From: Dirofilaria immitis
Taxonomy: Eukaryota > Nematoda > Chromadorea > Rhabditida > Onchocercidae
Assembly (NCBI GenBank): GCA_024305405.1
Contig: JAKNDB010000007.1
Coordinates: forward strand, 1 to 64,000
Direction: 5' to 3'
DNA length: 64,000 nt
Numbering within the stretch: the stretch's first letter is position 1; every line of letters begins with the position of its first letter. The notes under the pieces are model-generated. The model did not search any database. It was given only the letters and a program-made list of their open reading frames with translations, and was not told where the DNA came from. The position numbers and the translations under genes were made by a program. Of the stretch, positions 50,547 to 62,692 are shown in pieces.

Positions 50547-50833
50547 TTGTGAATGCGGAAAAATGGTTAAAGATTTAAAACGTCACATGTTGATTCATAC
50601 TGATACGAAGGGATAACTTTGTAAGGAATGCGGAAATAGTTTCAATCGATTATTCAATTTGAAGCAACATATGTGAACTCATGCTAGTGAGAAGCCGCAC
50701 TCTTGCACGGCATGCGGTTAGAATTTTTCTCCAATTTGAAATATGGTAGTTCATACGGTGAGAAACCGCATTGTTATGAGATGTGCGGGAGGAATTTTTC
50801 TACACCATCAAATTTAGGAGGCATATAAAAACA
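50547..50833 (+). pseudogene. C2H2 zinc-finger pseudogene, four finger remnants
   Basis: One frame from 50547 reads CECGKMVKDLKRHMLIHT, then CKECGNSFNRLFNLKQHM, then HASEKPHSCTACG, with stops at positions where fingers normally have Pro, Arg or Lys; after a one-base shift near 50756 it reads GEKPHCYEMCGRNFS. Linkers of the TGEKP type are recognisable. There is no start, no intact finger set and no introns, so it looks like a decayed, possibly retroposed, fragment of a Krueppel-type gene. Confidence 0.85.
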
Positions 50834-51339
50834 ATTCATCTTGATACGAAATTGCAGAATTGTTCAAAATACACGAATTAAAAGTCGTATGTTTTGCAAG
50901 CATGCAATAAAAGTTTTCAGTTGGAATACAATTCCAAATTAGATATGAAGCGAAATACACATTATTTCGTCGATGATTTTTATTTTTATCATTTCAGATA
51001 TTGTTGATTATTTATTTACTGTACTGATTTATCTCAATTCCTTTAAGTTATGTTATCGTTATTAAAATTATCTTATTGAAATCATTGAATTTGTATATTG
51101 ATCATGGAATTGCTGCTTTCTTTGATATTTATTATCTAAATTATTGTAATAAAAGTTTAATTACTCAAGTTTGAGATGATATCATTGAAAGATAGAAAAA
51201 GCACTCAGTTTTTGTCATGCTTAAAAAAATCGGTCAGAAATTTGGTCAAAAAAAGGAAAAAGCCAGAATAAAAACAAATAACCTAAGGATATATCAATAA
51301 AGGAGCGACTTAAGCTTACGCCACGAAAGACTTAAGAAT

Positions 51340-51870
51340 ATGTCAGGAAAGACACCTAAGAATAAGTTACCAACGGTACGACGAAGTAATTCTAATTCGG
51401 ATCAGCTTTTAACAAAACTTGAAGTCAAGGAGAGACAAGAAGAGAAACTTATCCTTCATATCTCATTAGAAAGAATTTGCAGTTCTTGCAAACACTGCAG
51501 GAAAGGATGTTGAACAAGTAGCAAAATTACAAGGAAAGGAACTACCACAGGGTTTCAGTACAAAAGAACGGTAGAATGTTTAGAGCAGCAGAAATCTAAT
51601 ATTGAGAAGCAAATAAATGGACAGGCAAATAATTTGGAGATAGAATGGAAAGAATTATTACGTACAGTAAAAGATGATGAATCGGAGAAAGATGTTATAT
51701 AATACGAAGACATACATGAAGAAGAATGTATTTTTGATACAGGAAAAAGATTTTGTCAAAGAGTTTCACATCTACGGGCTTAAATCAAATTAATGAGGTA
51801 CTCATAGAAACTAAAGAAAAATGTGAAAAGACGGATAATTATTTAGCAACAATAGAAGGAAAAAGAAGAG
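51340..51870 (+). pseudogene. gag-like coiled-coil relic, unassigned
   Basis: Coding-like but broken frames: an ATG at 51340 opens MSGKTPKNKLPTVRRSNSNS, and later segments read LLRTVKDDESEKDV and a Glu-rich part, with several stops and shifts. A related scrap lies at 36845-36990. A solo BEL/Pao LTR lies 0.85 kb downstream, so this may be the gag region of that family, but no diagnostic motif is visible. Could also be an unrelated decayed coiled-coil gene. Confidence 0.4.
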
Positions 51871-52069
51871 TCTACAAGATTTAATTTTATCAACGATTTC
51901 TTTCTGATCATGACAACCTTGATATGGGTAACTCTTTTCTTCTCAATCCTCCATAGATTTCTTCAATTTTTTATTTCTCGCACTTTGAAAGAAACCCAAA
52001 CTTGGGCAATTAAACCTTTTATTATGGCAACATAATAATGCATCAACGATAATTTATAAATTTTCATTT

Positions 52070-52240
52070 TTGAAAATTTTCACAGATTTGCTTCAAACAT
52101 ATGCATCCTATTTAGAATCTAACAAGACTTACATGGATACAAAAGCGAAACAGAAAATCAATAGAAAAATATTCAAGGAGTTCATGATATTGAAAGTCTG
52201 TAATTGGTTTGTGAGTAAAGATTTTTTTCTAGGAATTTAC
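52070..52240 (-). pseudogene. Collagen-like copy 6, exon-1 relic
   Basis: The minus-strand signal-peptide region is recognisable (cagaaaatcaatagaaaaat and attgaaagtctg as in copy 2), but the donor site and reading frame are gone and no Gly-X-Y exon follows. Confidence 0.75.
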
Positions 52241-52714
52241 TTTCTAATTTCCAAATTTTTAGTCATCCAAATTTTATAAAAGATGAAAGAAATTTTATGA
52301 ATGCTACAATTAAACCTAGTAAACAAATTAAGTCTTAAAATTCAACTTAAACTGATATAATATCGAAAAAAATTCAACATAAACTATTATGATATCGTAA
52401 CCTTCGCTAGCTATTTATTTAAGATAATATACCATTTATAAATATGTAAATATAGATATATAAATAGACAGGAGTTATATCGTACTTATATAATAATATA
52501 AAAAACGGATAATAGAAAGTAAGAAAGAAAATAATAATCGTTTGAAAGCACACTATGTAGTACTTACCTTCTGTACCGTCGTTTTCCTCACTCTTCAATG
52601 CCGCTTCTTCTGGTTTTACGCGAATATCGATCGCTTACAATACTTATTTAAAATTCATATTTTTGTCCAAATTCTCATCCGAATCTTCTAATTGGATTTT
52701 GTTTAGGTTATAAT

Positions 52715-53016
52715 TGAATCTTAAGTCCGCTGCCTAATGGAAGAACCACTTTCCACCTCCTAATCCATATAAACCCTATTGTATAACGAAACAGAGATCT
52801 TTACAAAAAGTTTTCACGATCTGGTGGATTCAACATAGTTCCAATCAGCCCAATTCAATTCAACTCAGCACAGCTCAACACAACACAACTCAACTCAATT
52901 CACTTCAGCAAACCACAGTAAGCTGATCAACTAACACGACAAATCAACCGTTGAAAACACTGCTGGTATTTGACTAATAATCAACATCACACTCCGCGAC
53001 TGAAAAATTCGCGACA
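52715..53016 (+). mobile_element. Solo LTR of the BEL/Pao family
   Basis: About 300 bp, TG...CA ends, homologous to the LTR at 30506-30775. It contains an internal run of caactcaactc-like tandem motifs at 52850-52910. The flanks 52555-52640 and 53017-53220 match 43547-43590 and 43667-43850, where no LTR is present, so the insertion interrupts a duplicated sequence. No internal element sequence lies beside it, which makes it a solo LTR left by recombination. Confidence 0.82.
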
Positions 53017-53458
53017 GCTTCTACCACTTTTGAACTATTCTCGTAATTGATACTGCTTTTGACACTGATATTGATGTTATTGATGATCCAGGAAGCTCCT
53101 CTTTAGGGAAGTGATCCTTGATATTGATAGTGGGCAGTGGCTTACAAGGCGTTAATTGATTTAGTTATCAGAACAAAGAATAAGAAATAGACAATATTTA
53201 TAATATTTCAAACAATGTACATAATCTTTAGTCTTTCCAGCATATACCAAACAATTAACATAGATTTTAACATCTTACATTCTTACGACCTTTATTAGTA
53301 GATCGAAAGATGAGAACAAAGGCTTTTGTATCGAGATATGGATATATGATTCGTTTATCTACGAAATGTTACAAATTCTCACTATATGCTTTGAATTTTT
53401 TATATTTCGTTACATTTATATTATATCAGCTTTATAAAGTATTTTTAAATATTTTTAG

Positions 53459-53578
53459 CGACGTTATCCAGTATTAAATATTGAGATTGAACCAATTGAC
53501 GATGCTTTTTTTGGTGAACTCGCTACTGGAATGAATTTGATGGCGCTAATAAAATTTCAATACTCGTGCTTTGATTAG
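53459..53578 (+). other. Unassigned coding-like exon
   Basis: Directly after the acceptor-like atttttag the plus strand has a 39-codon open frame with coding-like composition (RRYPVLNIEIEPIDDAFF at its start, FGELATGMN in the middle), ending TAG. No partner exon or family recognised; may be the last exon of a decayed gene. Confidence 0.25.
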
Positions 53579-54139
53579 TAGAGTTTGTTTAATATCCAAA
53601 ACCAACAAATCTAACTTTTGAATCTCATGGATTTTAATTTTAAAATCTTTAAAAATTTTAAGGAAACACTTTATAAAGCATTGTATATTTGATAGTAAAT
53701 TATCATAACAAAACAAACAAGAGATGCTAATTAAACCATATAGATTAATATTTTCTCACAGCTTTTTTTCTTCTTCCACAAATTTTCATGATACTGTGTA
53801 ATCTTCTCATTTTATTTGCACTTAGACCATTTTCATAAAATACCATTTTATTATGCTGTGCTAATTCTCACAACTTTTTACTGAGGTATATAACACAATT
53901 TTCAGATCACTTCACGTACGATTTTCAGATTATTTCACGTCTGCTTCCATGAGAAAGATATTTCACATCTTCTATGCAGAATTCATATTATCTGACACTC
54001 GTAATTTAAATGTTAGAATTTTGAACCTAAGATTTTCATAAAAATATGTTTCATGAGACTCTGTAGTAATCTATTTCATCTTTAATCTTATTGTTTACTT
54101 AATACTTAATTGGTAGACGCAAATTTTTCATTAAAAAAT

Positions 54140-54600
54140 TATTAAAATTTCAATATATTTCTAATATACACAGTCAGGGATGATTCTTAAGCTTGCAATA
54201 TTCGCATTTTGTGTGTCTATGATTGGAGCGGTTAAAAAGAAAATTGCAAATATATTCAAATGTTAAACTATTGCAAAAATATCAAAAAGTTTGAAGGAAC
54301 AGGAGAAGATTCTTTGACGAATTTAACTTGAAAACTTCGTCTTATTTAAGTGATAACTATTTAAAATGAATGTATACATGTTAATAATATTTCCAATAAG
54401 ATACGGAAGGAACAATTATTTTGCATAATCATTAAAATATTATCTTAATTTTTGATGAATGAATGGTTTTGAAATTTATTTCAAATGACCTATTGGTCAG
54501 TCATTCATGACCTATTGGTCAGTCATTCATCAATTTATTCCATAGAAGGAATTCAGCATTAATTAGTATTACCTGACAATACAATCTCAATTAAATAAAT
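54140..54600 (+). repeat. Inverted repeat, left copy (partner 58805-59260)
   Basis: Reverse complement of 58805-59260. Within it this copy has a 25-bp direct duplication (gacctattggtcagtcattc) at about 54487-54532 that the partner lacks. Confidence 0.9.
54180..54266 (+). pseudogene. Short signal-peptide ORF, frameshifted copy
   Basis: Begins MILKLAIFAFCVSMIGAV like its partner at 59061-59213, but one base fewer after the Cys codon (tgttaa versus tgtgtaa) makes a stop after 28 residues, before the second Cys. The downstream sequence that would complete the frame is still present and identical. Confidence 0.6.
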
Positions 54601-56653
54601 TAATAAATAACAGTCGTTCAATAGAAAAATTCTTTAAAGTTTTTTCGTTTTAGAGATTAAATCAATTGCCATCAAACCAATAATATGCAAAGCACTCAAA
54701 ACGAATGGAAAGTGGTTGATTTCATTAATTAATTTAAAAATATATATGCGTAATAAAACACGTCACGCATGTGCTCTTGATTATGTCCTTTAGGATAACA
54801 ATATCACCAAATGTTATAAAGATGGTATATGGCGATAGATACTTGGTTATTTTTTATTCATTTTAATTATTCAATTTTCACTTTTCATAAGTAATTTGCT
54901 ATCTTTTTATTCTTTGCCGATTCAATTTATCCATACAGCGAAAATTGTTTGCAACATTGCATTGTATGATCATAGAAGAAACCGATAGAACTTGAGGCTT
55001 ATTTATGTATTTCTTACACGAACGATTGATTACATGATCAAAATTTTTCCAATTTTTCTGGAATAGAGATTTCAATTTCTTTAAATTTCAGGTACAAGCA
55101 AACTGGCACGAAGAATCAAATTATACTTTTGTCGACATATTTTTACAACAAATCAGTTTCATTGCATTATAGATCATTAAGTCTTCATCTCTTTTCTACC
55201 ATTTACTTACGTTTATTCTTGATGATAATGAGAATCGTATGTAGTATGGAGAGATCGAAAATTTCTGAGATATTATTCAGATATTGTTCACTGATATGAG
55301 TTATTAGAACTGAAATAGCGATATTAGTCTTTCACTTCATCGTTAAGTTGAACTTTAAATTTTAGCTGTTCTGTTCTTCTCAGAAAGATTTTTTCGAAGG
55401 TTTGAAAATTTAAGAAGCTGAAACGGATACCGCTTAATACCCTAGTATTCCTTGAATGTCGGGATAGACAAAGAGTTTTGGATAATGCAAAATCTAACTG
55501 CATGAAAGGCACATAGCAACAAACTTGAGAGTTTGCGTTTAAATAAACCATATGACTGGAATTATCAATGGGTCTCATCTAATAAATGGAAAGTTCTTTG
55601 TTCACCATTTTGCATAGTTTGAATTCCAAATTGAAAACGTTCTGCGAGAATTTTAACTTTCTTTTATAAAGTTAAGAATAATTTAAAATCGTTTTAACGG
55701 GCAGAAATATACAATGAGTTAGTTCAAAATGAATTCTACAGAATTGAAATTAATAAAATATCATTGATAGTTTCGTCATTCTACAGAACTTCTTTAATCG
55801 ATCAAAAATTATTTTTACAGTAATTTGATTTCATGCATAAATTTTTGATTGATAAAAATTTTTCTAATTCCCTTTGATTTCTTCTGCGTGAAATTGCAAA
55901 GAAATTTCGCCAGTGATTGGTAAAATTTAAATTGCTTTAGATAGTATAAGATACTATAAGCCTAAAGAGAGAGTTTTTACGTTTTCTTTATTTGACATGT
56001 ACTTTTTACCTTTAAATGATTTAATAACTGAAAACATCATTAATGAAAATTAAAATTTTTCCGTTGCATTATTCAAATCATTCATATGTTCATTCTATTC
56101 CTTCAAGCATCAGATTGATATATCTGCAGCAATCGATAGGGCGAGAAATTCTGATTCCTAAATTTTGTTTAATGAAACTTCATTATTTTTCTGTTGCACT
56201 CATATATTACGCGTAAGAACAGATCAGAATTCATTGGCAATAATCCTCAATTATCTATACGTTAGCATTTCGTCGAAGTAATTAATTTAATTAGAAGTGA
56301 TTCGTAAATATTTATGAATAACAAAATGTAATGATTTTTCAGCCTTAATTAAAGTAACAAATTTACATTTTTCCATGACACATGATTACTGCTTTAGTCA
56401 TTTCAACATATCAAGAGTGAGAGTATTAGAGAATTTTAATTACCGAGATAAAGCGATATCTTTGGCAACAAATCATTATGATGTAATATTTATCAATAAA
56501 TGACGTGAAAAATAACATTCTGTTAATCTTATCATTGATGAAAAACGCAGTGAATTCCATTCTATGCGACAGGAAAGAAAAAGGTAATCGAAATAAATTA
56601 ATGAATAAATGGAAGTTATATCAAATAGTTACATCGATTGAAAATTTTATACT

Positions 56654-56685
<32 letters not shown>

Positions 56686-57252
56686 TATTAATGTCTGAAA
56701 CAAATCCTATAATTTATTTATTTCAGATAATAAATAACGAGAAAATATGAAAAACCAGTTATCTGATTTTTTATTGCATTTCGGATAAAAGTATAGGCAT
56801 TATACTTTCATATGTTGCAAAATAGTTATTAAATTCTTTTATAAATAGCAGACACATTTTGCTACAATCATTTGATCAAAAACAACTTCAAAAAATAAAA
56901 TTTTGATTTGTTTTTTATCATCATTAATGATTTGCTTACTTTATCATCAATGACTTACTTATATCATTAATGACTTGCTTACTTAATTATATGATTTTTT
57001 AATTCGTTAATTATTTTTCTTTCCTTTATTATTTTGTTATCTTTTGCTTTATATCATTGATTTTTACAATAATAGTTCCACAATATTTCGAAAAATTTAT
57101 TCAAATATCATTTTTATCTTAACATGAAAGTAAAAAATATATATTGTTATCAGCCAAGTATGATGAATAATGTCAGATGATACATGATAATTTTGCATAT
57201 CTAATCAAAAAATCATTTCATGTTTTCCAGATTATATTGAAATCTATCAAGA
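54601..57252. other. AT-rich spacer, a weak duplicated segment only
   Basis: 55324-55400 resembles 63930-64000 at the window end (both contain cacttcatcgttaagttg and ttctcaga). Otherwise no exon or RNA gene recognised. A TA/CA microsatellite lies at 56655-56692. Confidence 0.4.
56655..56692. repeat. (TA)n microsatellite
   Basis: Nearly uninterrupted TA run with one C interruption. Confidence 0.9.
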
Positions 57253-58501
57253 TGATTGTCCATATCGTATTATCATATATGCTAATTATAAATGTTATTT
57301 GCTTTAAAGGTTAGTATACCTCGAAATTATATGATATTATTAATACTTGGCTATTAGCTTTGCTTATTTCATTAATAATTTTCCGTGTAAATTTTTCACT
57401 GTTATTGTTAGAATCTTGTGATATTAAAATTTCAATACATTGAAATGATAAATTGCTAAATTGGATAATTATCATCTCAAGTTTTATTATATATGGTACG
57501 ACAATTAATCCAGAATTTAGGAGATTGATAAGAGAATTTAGAAAATTTCAACTTTAGCAATTTACTAGTATTTTAAAATCATTGATATAAAAAATATTGA
57601 ATCTCAAACTTTACAATTTCATAATATTTGCTTATTTTTTTCTAACATTCTAATTTTTATTATTAATAAATAATCATCAAAATCAGAAATTTCTGGCAGC
57701 AAAAATGAAACGATTAATAGAAGACGATTAATTCTATCAGTTTCGAATCAATGATTTAACTTAGATCAATCTTAGACATAAAATTAAATAATTGTTAGAT
57801 TGATTATGGATCGAATAACGTTTATTGGATTATCAATTTGTGATTTTATTTCTAACTATTTTAAAATATATTTTCACTTGAAGCATTTTAGAGGAATGCA
57901 CTTTAATCCGTCCTACTACTGCGCCATGTTCTACACCAACAACAGAAATTCCATATTTTGTTTTTAAGCCGGTAATAGTCTAAAATATTATTTAATATCA
58001 ATTAGTTATCATTTCTTGTCATCTCGTCATCTTAGATTAATCAAATCTCTGAATGAAATTAAAATTTTAAGTATTTATTTGCAACCTGAAGAAAAATAAT
58101 TTAGCGTAAAAATTTCTGGATATTTTAAGTTTTAGCAATAATTCAAAATATCGTTCTATTAAATTGAAATAGTTATAAAACAAATGAAATAACAAATAGA
58201 AATTAAAAATATCGAAGCAAAAATAGATGAATTGAATTATTGTAAGAGATTTAATTGTTATCATAGATTTAATTAATAATAATTATTACTAATTAACTAT
58301 TGCAAGAAATATTGATTGACTTATAAGATTTGATTATAGGAAATAATCAATTTCAATGCTATAAAATATCCACATGGAACAACTGCAATGCTTATATGCC
58401 CATCTAACCATTATTTGGAAGTGATAGGTAGCCGTTGGCGAGTTTGCAATAATGGAAGTTGGAGTGGACCATTTGGCAGATGTAAACTATTGGGTACATA
58501 A
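57253..58501 (+). CDS. Small secreted protein with a single Sushi (CCP) domain
   Basis: Three exons, all phase 0: 57253-57309 (MIVHIVLSYMLIINVIALK, a signal peptide), 57894-57971, and 58340-58501 ending GRCKLLGT and TAA. 98 residues. The mature part has the Sushi pattern: Cys in APCSTPT, Cys in TAMLICPSNHY, Cys in RWRVC, then NNGSWSGPFGRC, with the usual Trp before the last Cys. One extra Cys (ECT) lies near the N-terminus. The exon 2 acceptor is taken as ttttagag to keep phase; the neighbouring ttttag is an alternative that would break it. Sushi domains mediate protein-protein binding in extracellular proteins; the partner is unknown. Flanked on both sides by the 54.1/58.8 kb inverted repeats. 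Confidence 0.78.
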
Positions 58502-58804
58502 ACAAAGCCTAATCTATTTGTGATATATACAAAATAATCATTTCATCTATTATTTTCATTTTAAATTTCTTTCAAAAAGATATCAGTTATGAATTCATTT
58601 ACTAATTCACAAATTCTTTTTACATAAAATATGTAATTGAAATTGGAAGAATGGAACAAATATTAGTGATTTTCGAAATTTGTGATCAATGAGATAGTTA
58701 TTAATTATATAGTATAATTTTAATTAATTATTCAACCTATAATTTAGTATTTACACAAGGAAATAAGTCAACAAAATCAATGGTTTTCTTTTTTGGCTGC
58801 TTTA

Positions 58805-59260
58805 TTGTATGATTTATTTAATTGAGATTGTATTGTCAGGTAATACTAATTAATGCTAAATTGCTTATATGGAATAAATTGATGAATGACTGATCAATAG
58901 GTCATAAATTGAATAAATTTCAAAACCATTCATTCATCAAAAATTAAGATAATATTTTAATGATTATGCAAAATAATTGTTCCTTCCGTATCTTATTGGA
59001 AATATTATTAACATGTATACATTCATTTTAAATAGTTATCACTTAAATAAGACGAAGTTTTCAAGTTAAATTCGTCAAAGAATCTTCTCCTGTTCCTTCA
59101 AACTTTTTGATATTTTTGCAATAGTTTACACATTTGAATATATTTGCAGTTTTCTTTTTAACCGCTCCAATCATAGACACACAAAATGCGAATATTGCAA
59201 GCTTAAGAATCATCCCTGACTGTGTATATTAGAAATATATTGAAATTTTAATAATGAAAT
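58805..59260 (-). repeat. Inverted repeat, right copy (partner 54140-54600)
   Basis: Mirror of 54140-54600 with few differences through the ORF region and more at the outer ends. The pair brackets 4.2 kb containing the Sushi gene. Confidence 0.9.
59061..59213 (-). CDS. Putative 50-residue secreted peptide, intact copy
   Basis: Single-exon frame starting MILKLAIFAFCVSMIGAV, a good signal peptide, followed by a Lys-rich segment with two Cys (KCVNYCK) and an acidic/Thr tail ending TNLT. Cleavage after GAV would leave about 32 residues. Conserved in its inverted partner apart from one substitution and one indel. No family recognised, no introns, and not supported by any neighbour. It could be a real small secreted peptide or a chance frame in a repeat. 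Confidence 0.4.
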   Translation of the reverse strand: MILKLAIFAFCVSMIGAVKKKTANIFKCVNYCKNIKKFEGTGEDSLTNLT

Positions 59261-60950
59261 AATAAAAAAATTTTGATAAAAAAATACTTAAAATAAAGTG
59301 TTTAGTTTTTTATTACATTATTATTTGCATAAACTTGGCATGTAATTCTTTAATTAATAAGATACAATTTATTTTTCAAAAATATTTCTTTATTGTAAAA
59401 CATTGAATATTTAAATTTAAAACTTAAAAATCAACCTAAAAGTATAATTAGCAGTATAAACTAAATAAGATATAGTAATTATAACAATTATATAATTATC
59501 GAATATGGTTAATTACTATAATATTTCTTATCTTTAAATTTGGACATTCAACAATGTACTATTTATAATTGGATCAAATAATTGCAATATTATTTTATAA
59601 AATGATGCTTATCAAAAAGTTAAGTGCATGAAAGAGGGAATCGATTAAAACCAATTTGATTAATTTTATCATAACTGTATTCATCCAAATTTTTTACAAT
59701 TCATTTGGCTTATCATCGTTTGAAATATTTCTTGTAATTTTAATATGTCTTAAGTTTTCTTCAATTTTACAAATATTGCATTTTTGTCATCAAAGAAAAG
59801 TCTTACACCAGTCATCGGATCGAATATCAATAAATTTCCTTTGAATATCAATTACGAAAACACTATGATCTAAAAAGAAAAACAAAATTTGACAAATTTT
59901 TTAAATTGACGATATGTATTGCGTTTGAAATTATCATTCGATTAAAAGTGTTAAAAGACGAAAAGAAAATTTTTCCATAAATTTGAGAAATATAAATTGT
60001 ACGCAGTAATAAAATTGGATAATATGACTAAAATTAACGGATAAATCTTAAAGTTTAATTTAAACGATAGCACTATTACTCTTTATGTTTCGACCAATTC
60101 ACATTGTAAACAATCGCATGGATTATATAAATATATTAAATATCACCAATTATATTTGTTTACAATTTATTTTATTCACCGATAAAAATTTTCAACATTG
60201 AGCATTATAGCATATAAATATACCTTAATTTATAATAATTGAAAATAAAATCGTTGAAAATTTCGTTATCAAATCTTTTTAATTGTCATCTCTAAGATTT
60301 ACATTAATAATATGCATCAAAATATCGCGATAGTGTAATGACAGATGGTTTTCATATGAAGTAAAGTGAAGTATATCTTTGCATGCTATAATTAAGATGG
60401 CCAACATCTACTTTGTAAAAAATAAATTAATAAAAATTTTACAAAATAGAAGGATAGAATTAATTAGGCTGCAAATTTGATATATCATAAATGATATTAT
60501 GCATATCATAAATGGGAATCTAAGAAAGGCAACCAGGATTAATACAGATTCAAATGGTTACATTCAATCATCCTCTTGGATCAATTACGTATTAGCTAAC
60601 TGAAATTAATAAAAAATCAGATAACTTTTTTGATTATATCGACTTTTGATAAACTTCTACTTAGCACTTAGCAACAAACTTTATAAAAATAGAAAGCCAC
60701 AACAATAAAAAAGTTTATTGATGAAAAATGATAAAATGAACTTTTAATTTATAAAATCCTTAACAATGACATTTTCCTAAAAGGTGAGCAATCTCGACAC
60801 AAACAATCTATTCATTCGATTTGTATTTAAATCTCGATAGAATCTATCATCCCGACTTTTTCAATGTCATGTTGAATTTCAATAAAACATGGTGCATGTT
60901 AATTTTGCTTGTGCAGTATTTTGGATGACGAAAAGTTTCCGTAAGAATTT
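59261..60950. other. AT-rich spacer with one candidate exon
   Basis: Apart from the possible minus-strand exon at 59790-59869, nothing recognised. Confidence 0.35.
59790..59869 (-). other. Candidate terminal exon, unassigned
   Basis: Follows tttttctttttag on the minus strand; 25 codons beginning HSVFVIDIQRKFIDIR and ending TFL before TGA TGA. Composition looks coding, and the next frame stays open for 14 more codons (FDDKNAIFVKLKKT), so a one-base error at the T/A runs may hide a longer end. Upstream exons were not found. Confidence 0.28.
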
Positions 60951-60959
60951 GCAAATTAC

Positions 60960-61022
60960 AATTGTTACTCTTCCCGCAACCAAAAGTTAAATCTCAATTG
61001 TGCTGCGGGAAGAGTAACAATT
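60960..61022. other. Perfect 19-bp hairpin
   Basis: Arms aattgttactcttcccgca (60960-60978) and its exact reverse complement (61004-61022), with a 25-base loop. The arms are more GC-rich than their surroundings. Could be a small structured RNA, a miRNA-like precursor with a short stem, or a minimal inverted-repeat scar. Confidence 0.6.
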
Positions 61023-61085
61023 TTCGAACGGCGTATAATTCATCGATGCCTATTAATTCTCGAAGGAGCCCTTCAATCTCTTCAC
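60994..61085 (-). other. Candidate exon overlapping the hairpin
   Basis: After tatgattcag the minus strand is open for 29 codons (EEIEGLLRELIGIDELYAVR) to TGA. Acidic, coding-like, with a plausible acceptor; no partner exon or family recognised. It overlaps the right arm of the hairpin. Confidence 0.25.
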
Positions 61086-62560
61086 CTGAATCATATCTTG
61101 GTTAAAATTATTACAAATTTTTCCCTGCTGCGCTTTTACCTATTAAATTATATAAAACATTAATACCAATATTGTTTACTATGAATATATTTAAAAATTA
61201 TGTCCGTAATTGTCATTTTTATTATACAACTGATATTATTCGCTGTGATTAATATTGCTTATTGTACTTAGTTAGTATTATTTATTTCATACTGCTACAA
61301 ATTTATATTCTTTGTTATTATTGACTATGTATAGTTGGTGTCATTTATTTCATATTTCATATTAGACATTATTTATGTATTATTGTTGTTGCTTATTTTA
61401 TATAATTAATATCTGTTGTTAATTTTTGTTGATTAGACTGAACTGAGTTTGAATTTGGTGGAAGTTGTATTTGGTGGAGAAGAGTTCTTTGTGGACGAAT
61501 TCGGGATTTGTAAGGTTGTAGCACAAGACTAGTATAATAACAATTTATTTTAAAGAAAACAGGAACGTTCACCTTGATAAAACTGTAGACAATTATATAA
61601 ACACCAAAAAATAAAATAAAAAAACTGATACGATACAAAGTCATCGTCCTTTATATAGAAGATTTTGTAAGAAGGAGATTTACAAGGATGGATATATTTA
61701 GACATAAGAAATCCTTTATGGAATGAGAACATCCGCCGGAAACGGCGCCATGAGAATTGTTTACATTTCATAAGCAATGAATGATTCATAGAAAAAATAA
61801 AGATTTAGAAATATTAAAATTTAGTTTCGGGAAAATTCTCGATAATATCAATTAATTAAAATTATCACGTATTCTTATTATATTTATTAATTATTGCTTA
61901 TAGTTATTACTGTTATATATGACATATACATGGAATTGGCAATTTAGCAACTATATGATACTTAGTATTAGAGAATACAGACGTAAAAACATAAAAAGAT
62001 AAATGTAAAAATTATATTAAAATAATTAATGCTTATAGAAACTTATTAACAAGCAATAAATGAATAATGATAGAAATATTTTCGAAATTCTATCTCTCTT
62101 AAGAAATGCAACACTTAATTGCTTAATTTTTATAAAAGTTTCCGTTATGAAATTCAGATGTGTTTTCATTTCAAATATGTATGATTTGATAAAAATATAA
62201 TTTAGCATTGAAAATTGCTTTTATTATCATTTGGATTTTCCTTAATAAAGCGTGATAATTTTAATTGTCTTTAAAAATTAATGCCATCTGCTCTATCTCT
62301 TTACTATTATAAATCTCACTTTGCATCATTTATCAATAAAAGTTATTGTCAAAGCATTTTCCAGCAGAAATATGTCATTTTTTGTTCGATAGCATTATTC
62401 TAATATAAGTATGGTACTTATCTTTTTACTTAATGATAAGAACGTCGTGTTAAACTACTTATTGTTTTTAAAAAGAAACGAAATGATAATTTTTTATTAC
62501 AAATATTTTAATAAGCGATCGTTTTTAAAGACTCTCAAGCAAAACATATACAATTTGATT
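61086..62560. other. AT-rich spacer, nothing recognised
   Basis: No exon, RNA gene or repeat block supported. Confidence 0.35.
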
Positions 62561-62692
62561 CTAAGCCGTTTCATCAATCCTTTTTATAATCAACTGATCT
62601 AACGGTTGAATTGTTTGAGCCAACATTTTTTCAGTTGATTCATCATCAATATCAGAATGAGCAAAATTTCCCCCAAATGAATTGCTTATGAG
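62561..62692 (-). other. Candidate terminal exon, unassigned
   Basis: After gacgattttag the minus strand is open for 43 codons in phase 0 (NSFGGNFAHSDIDDESTEKM, later LDQLIIKRIDETA) to TAG. The length and acidic/polar composition are unlike random AT-rich sequence here. More coding-like but broken frames lie upstream (62800-62870 and 63160-63420). No family recognised. Confidence 0.4.
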
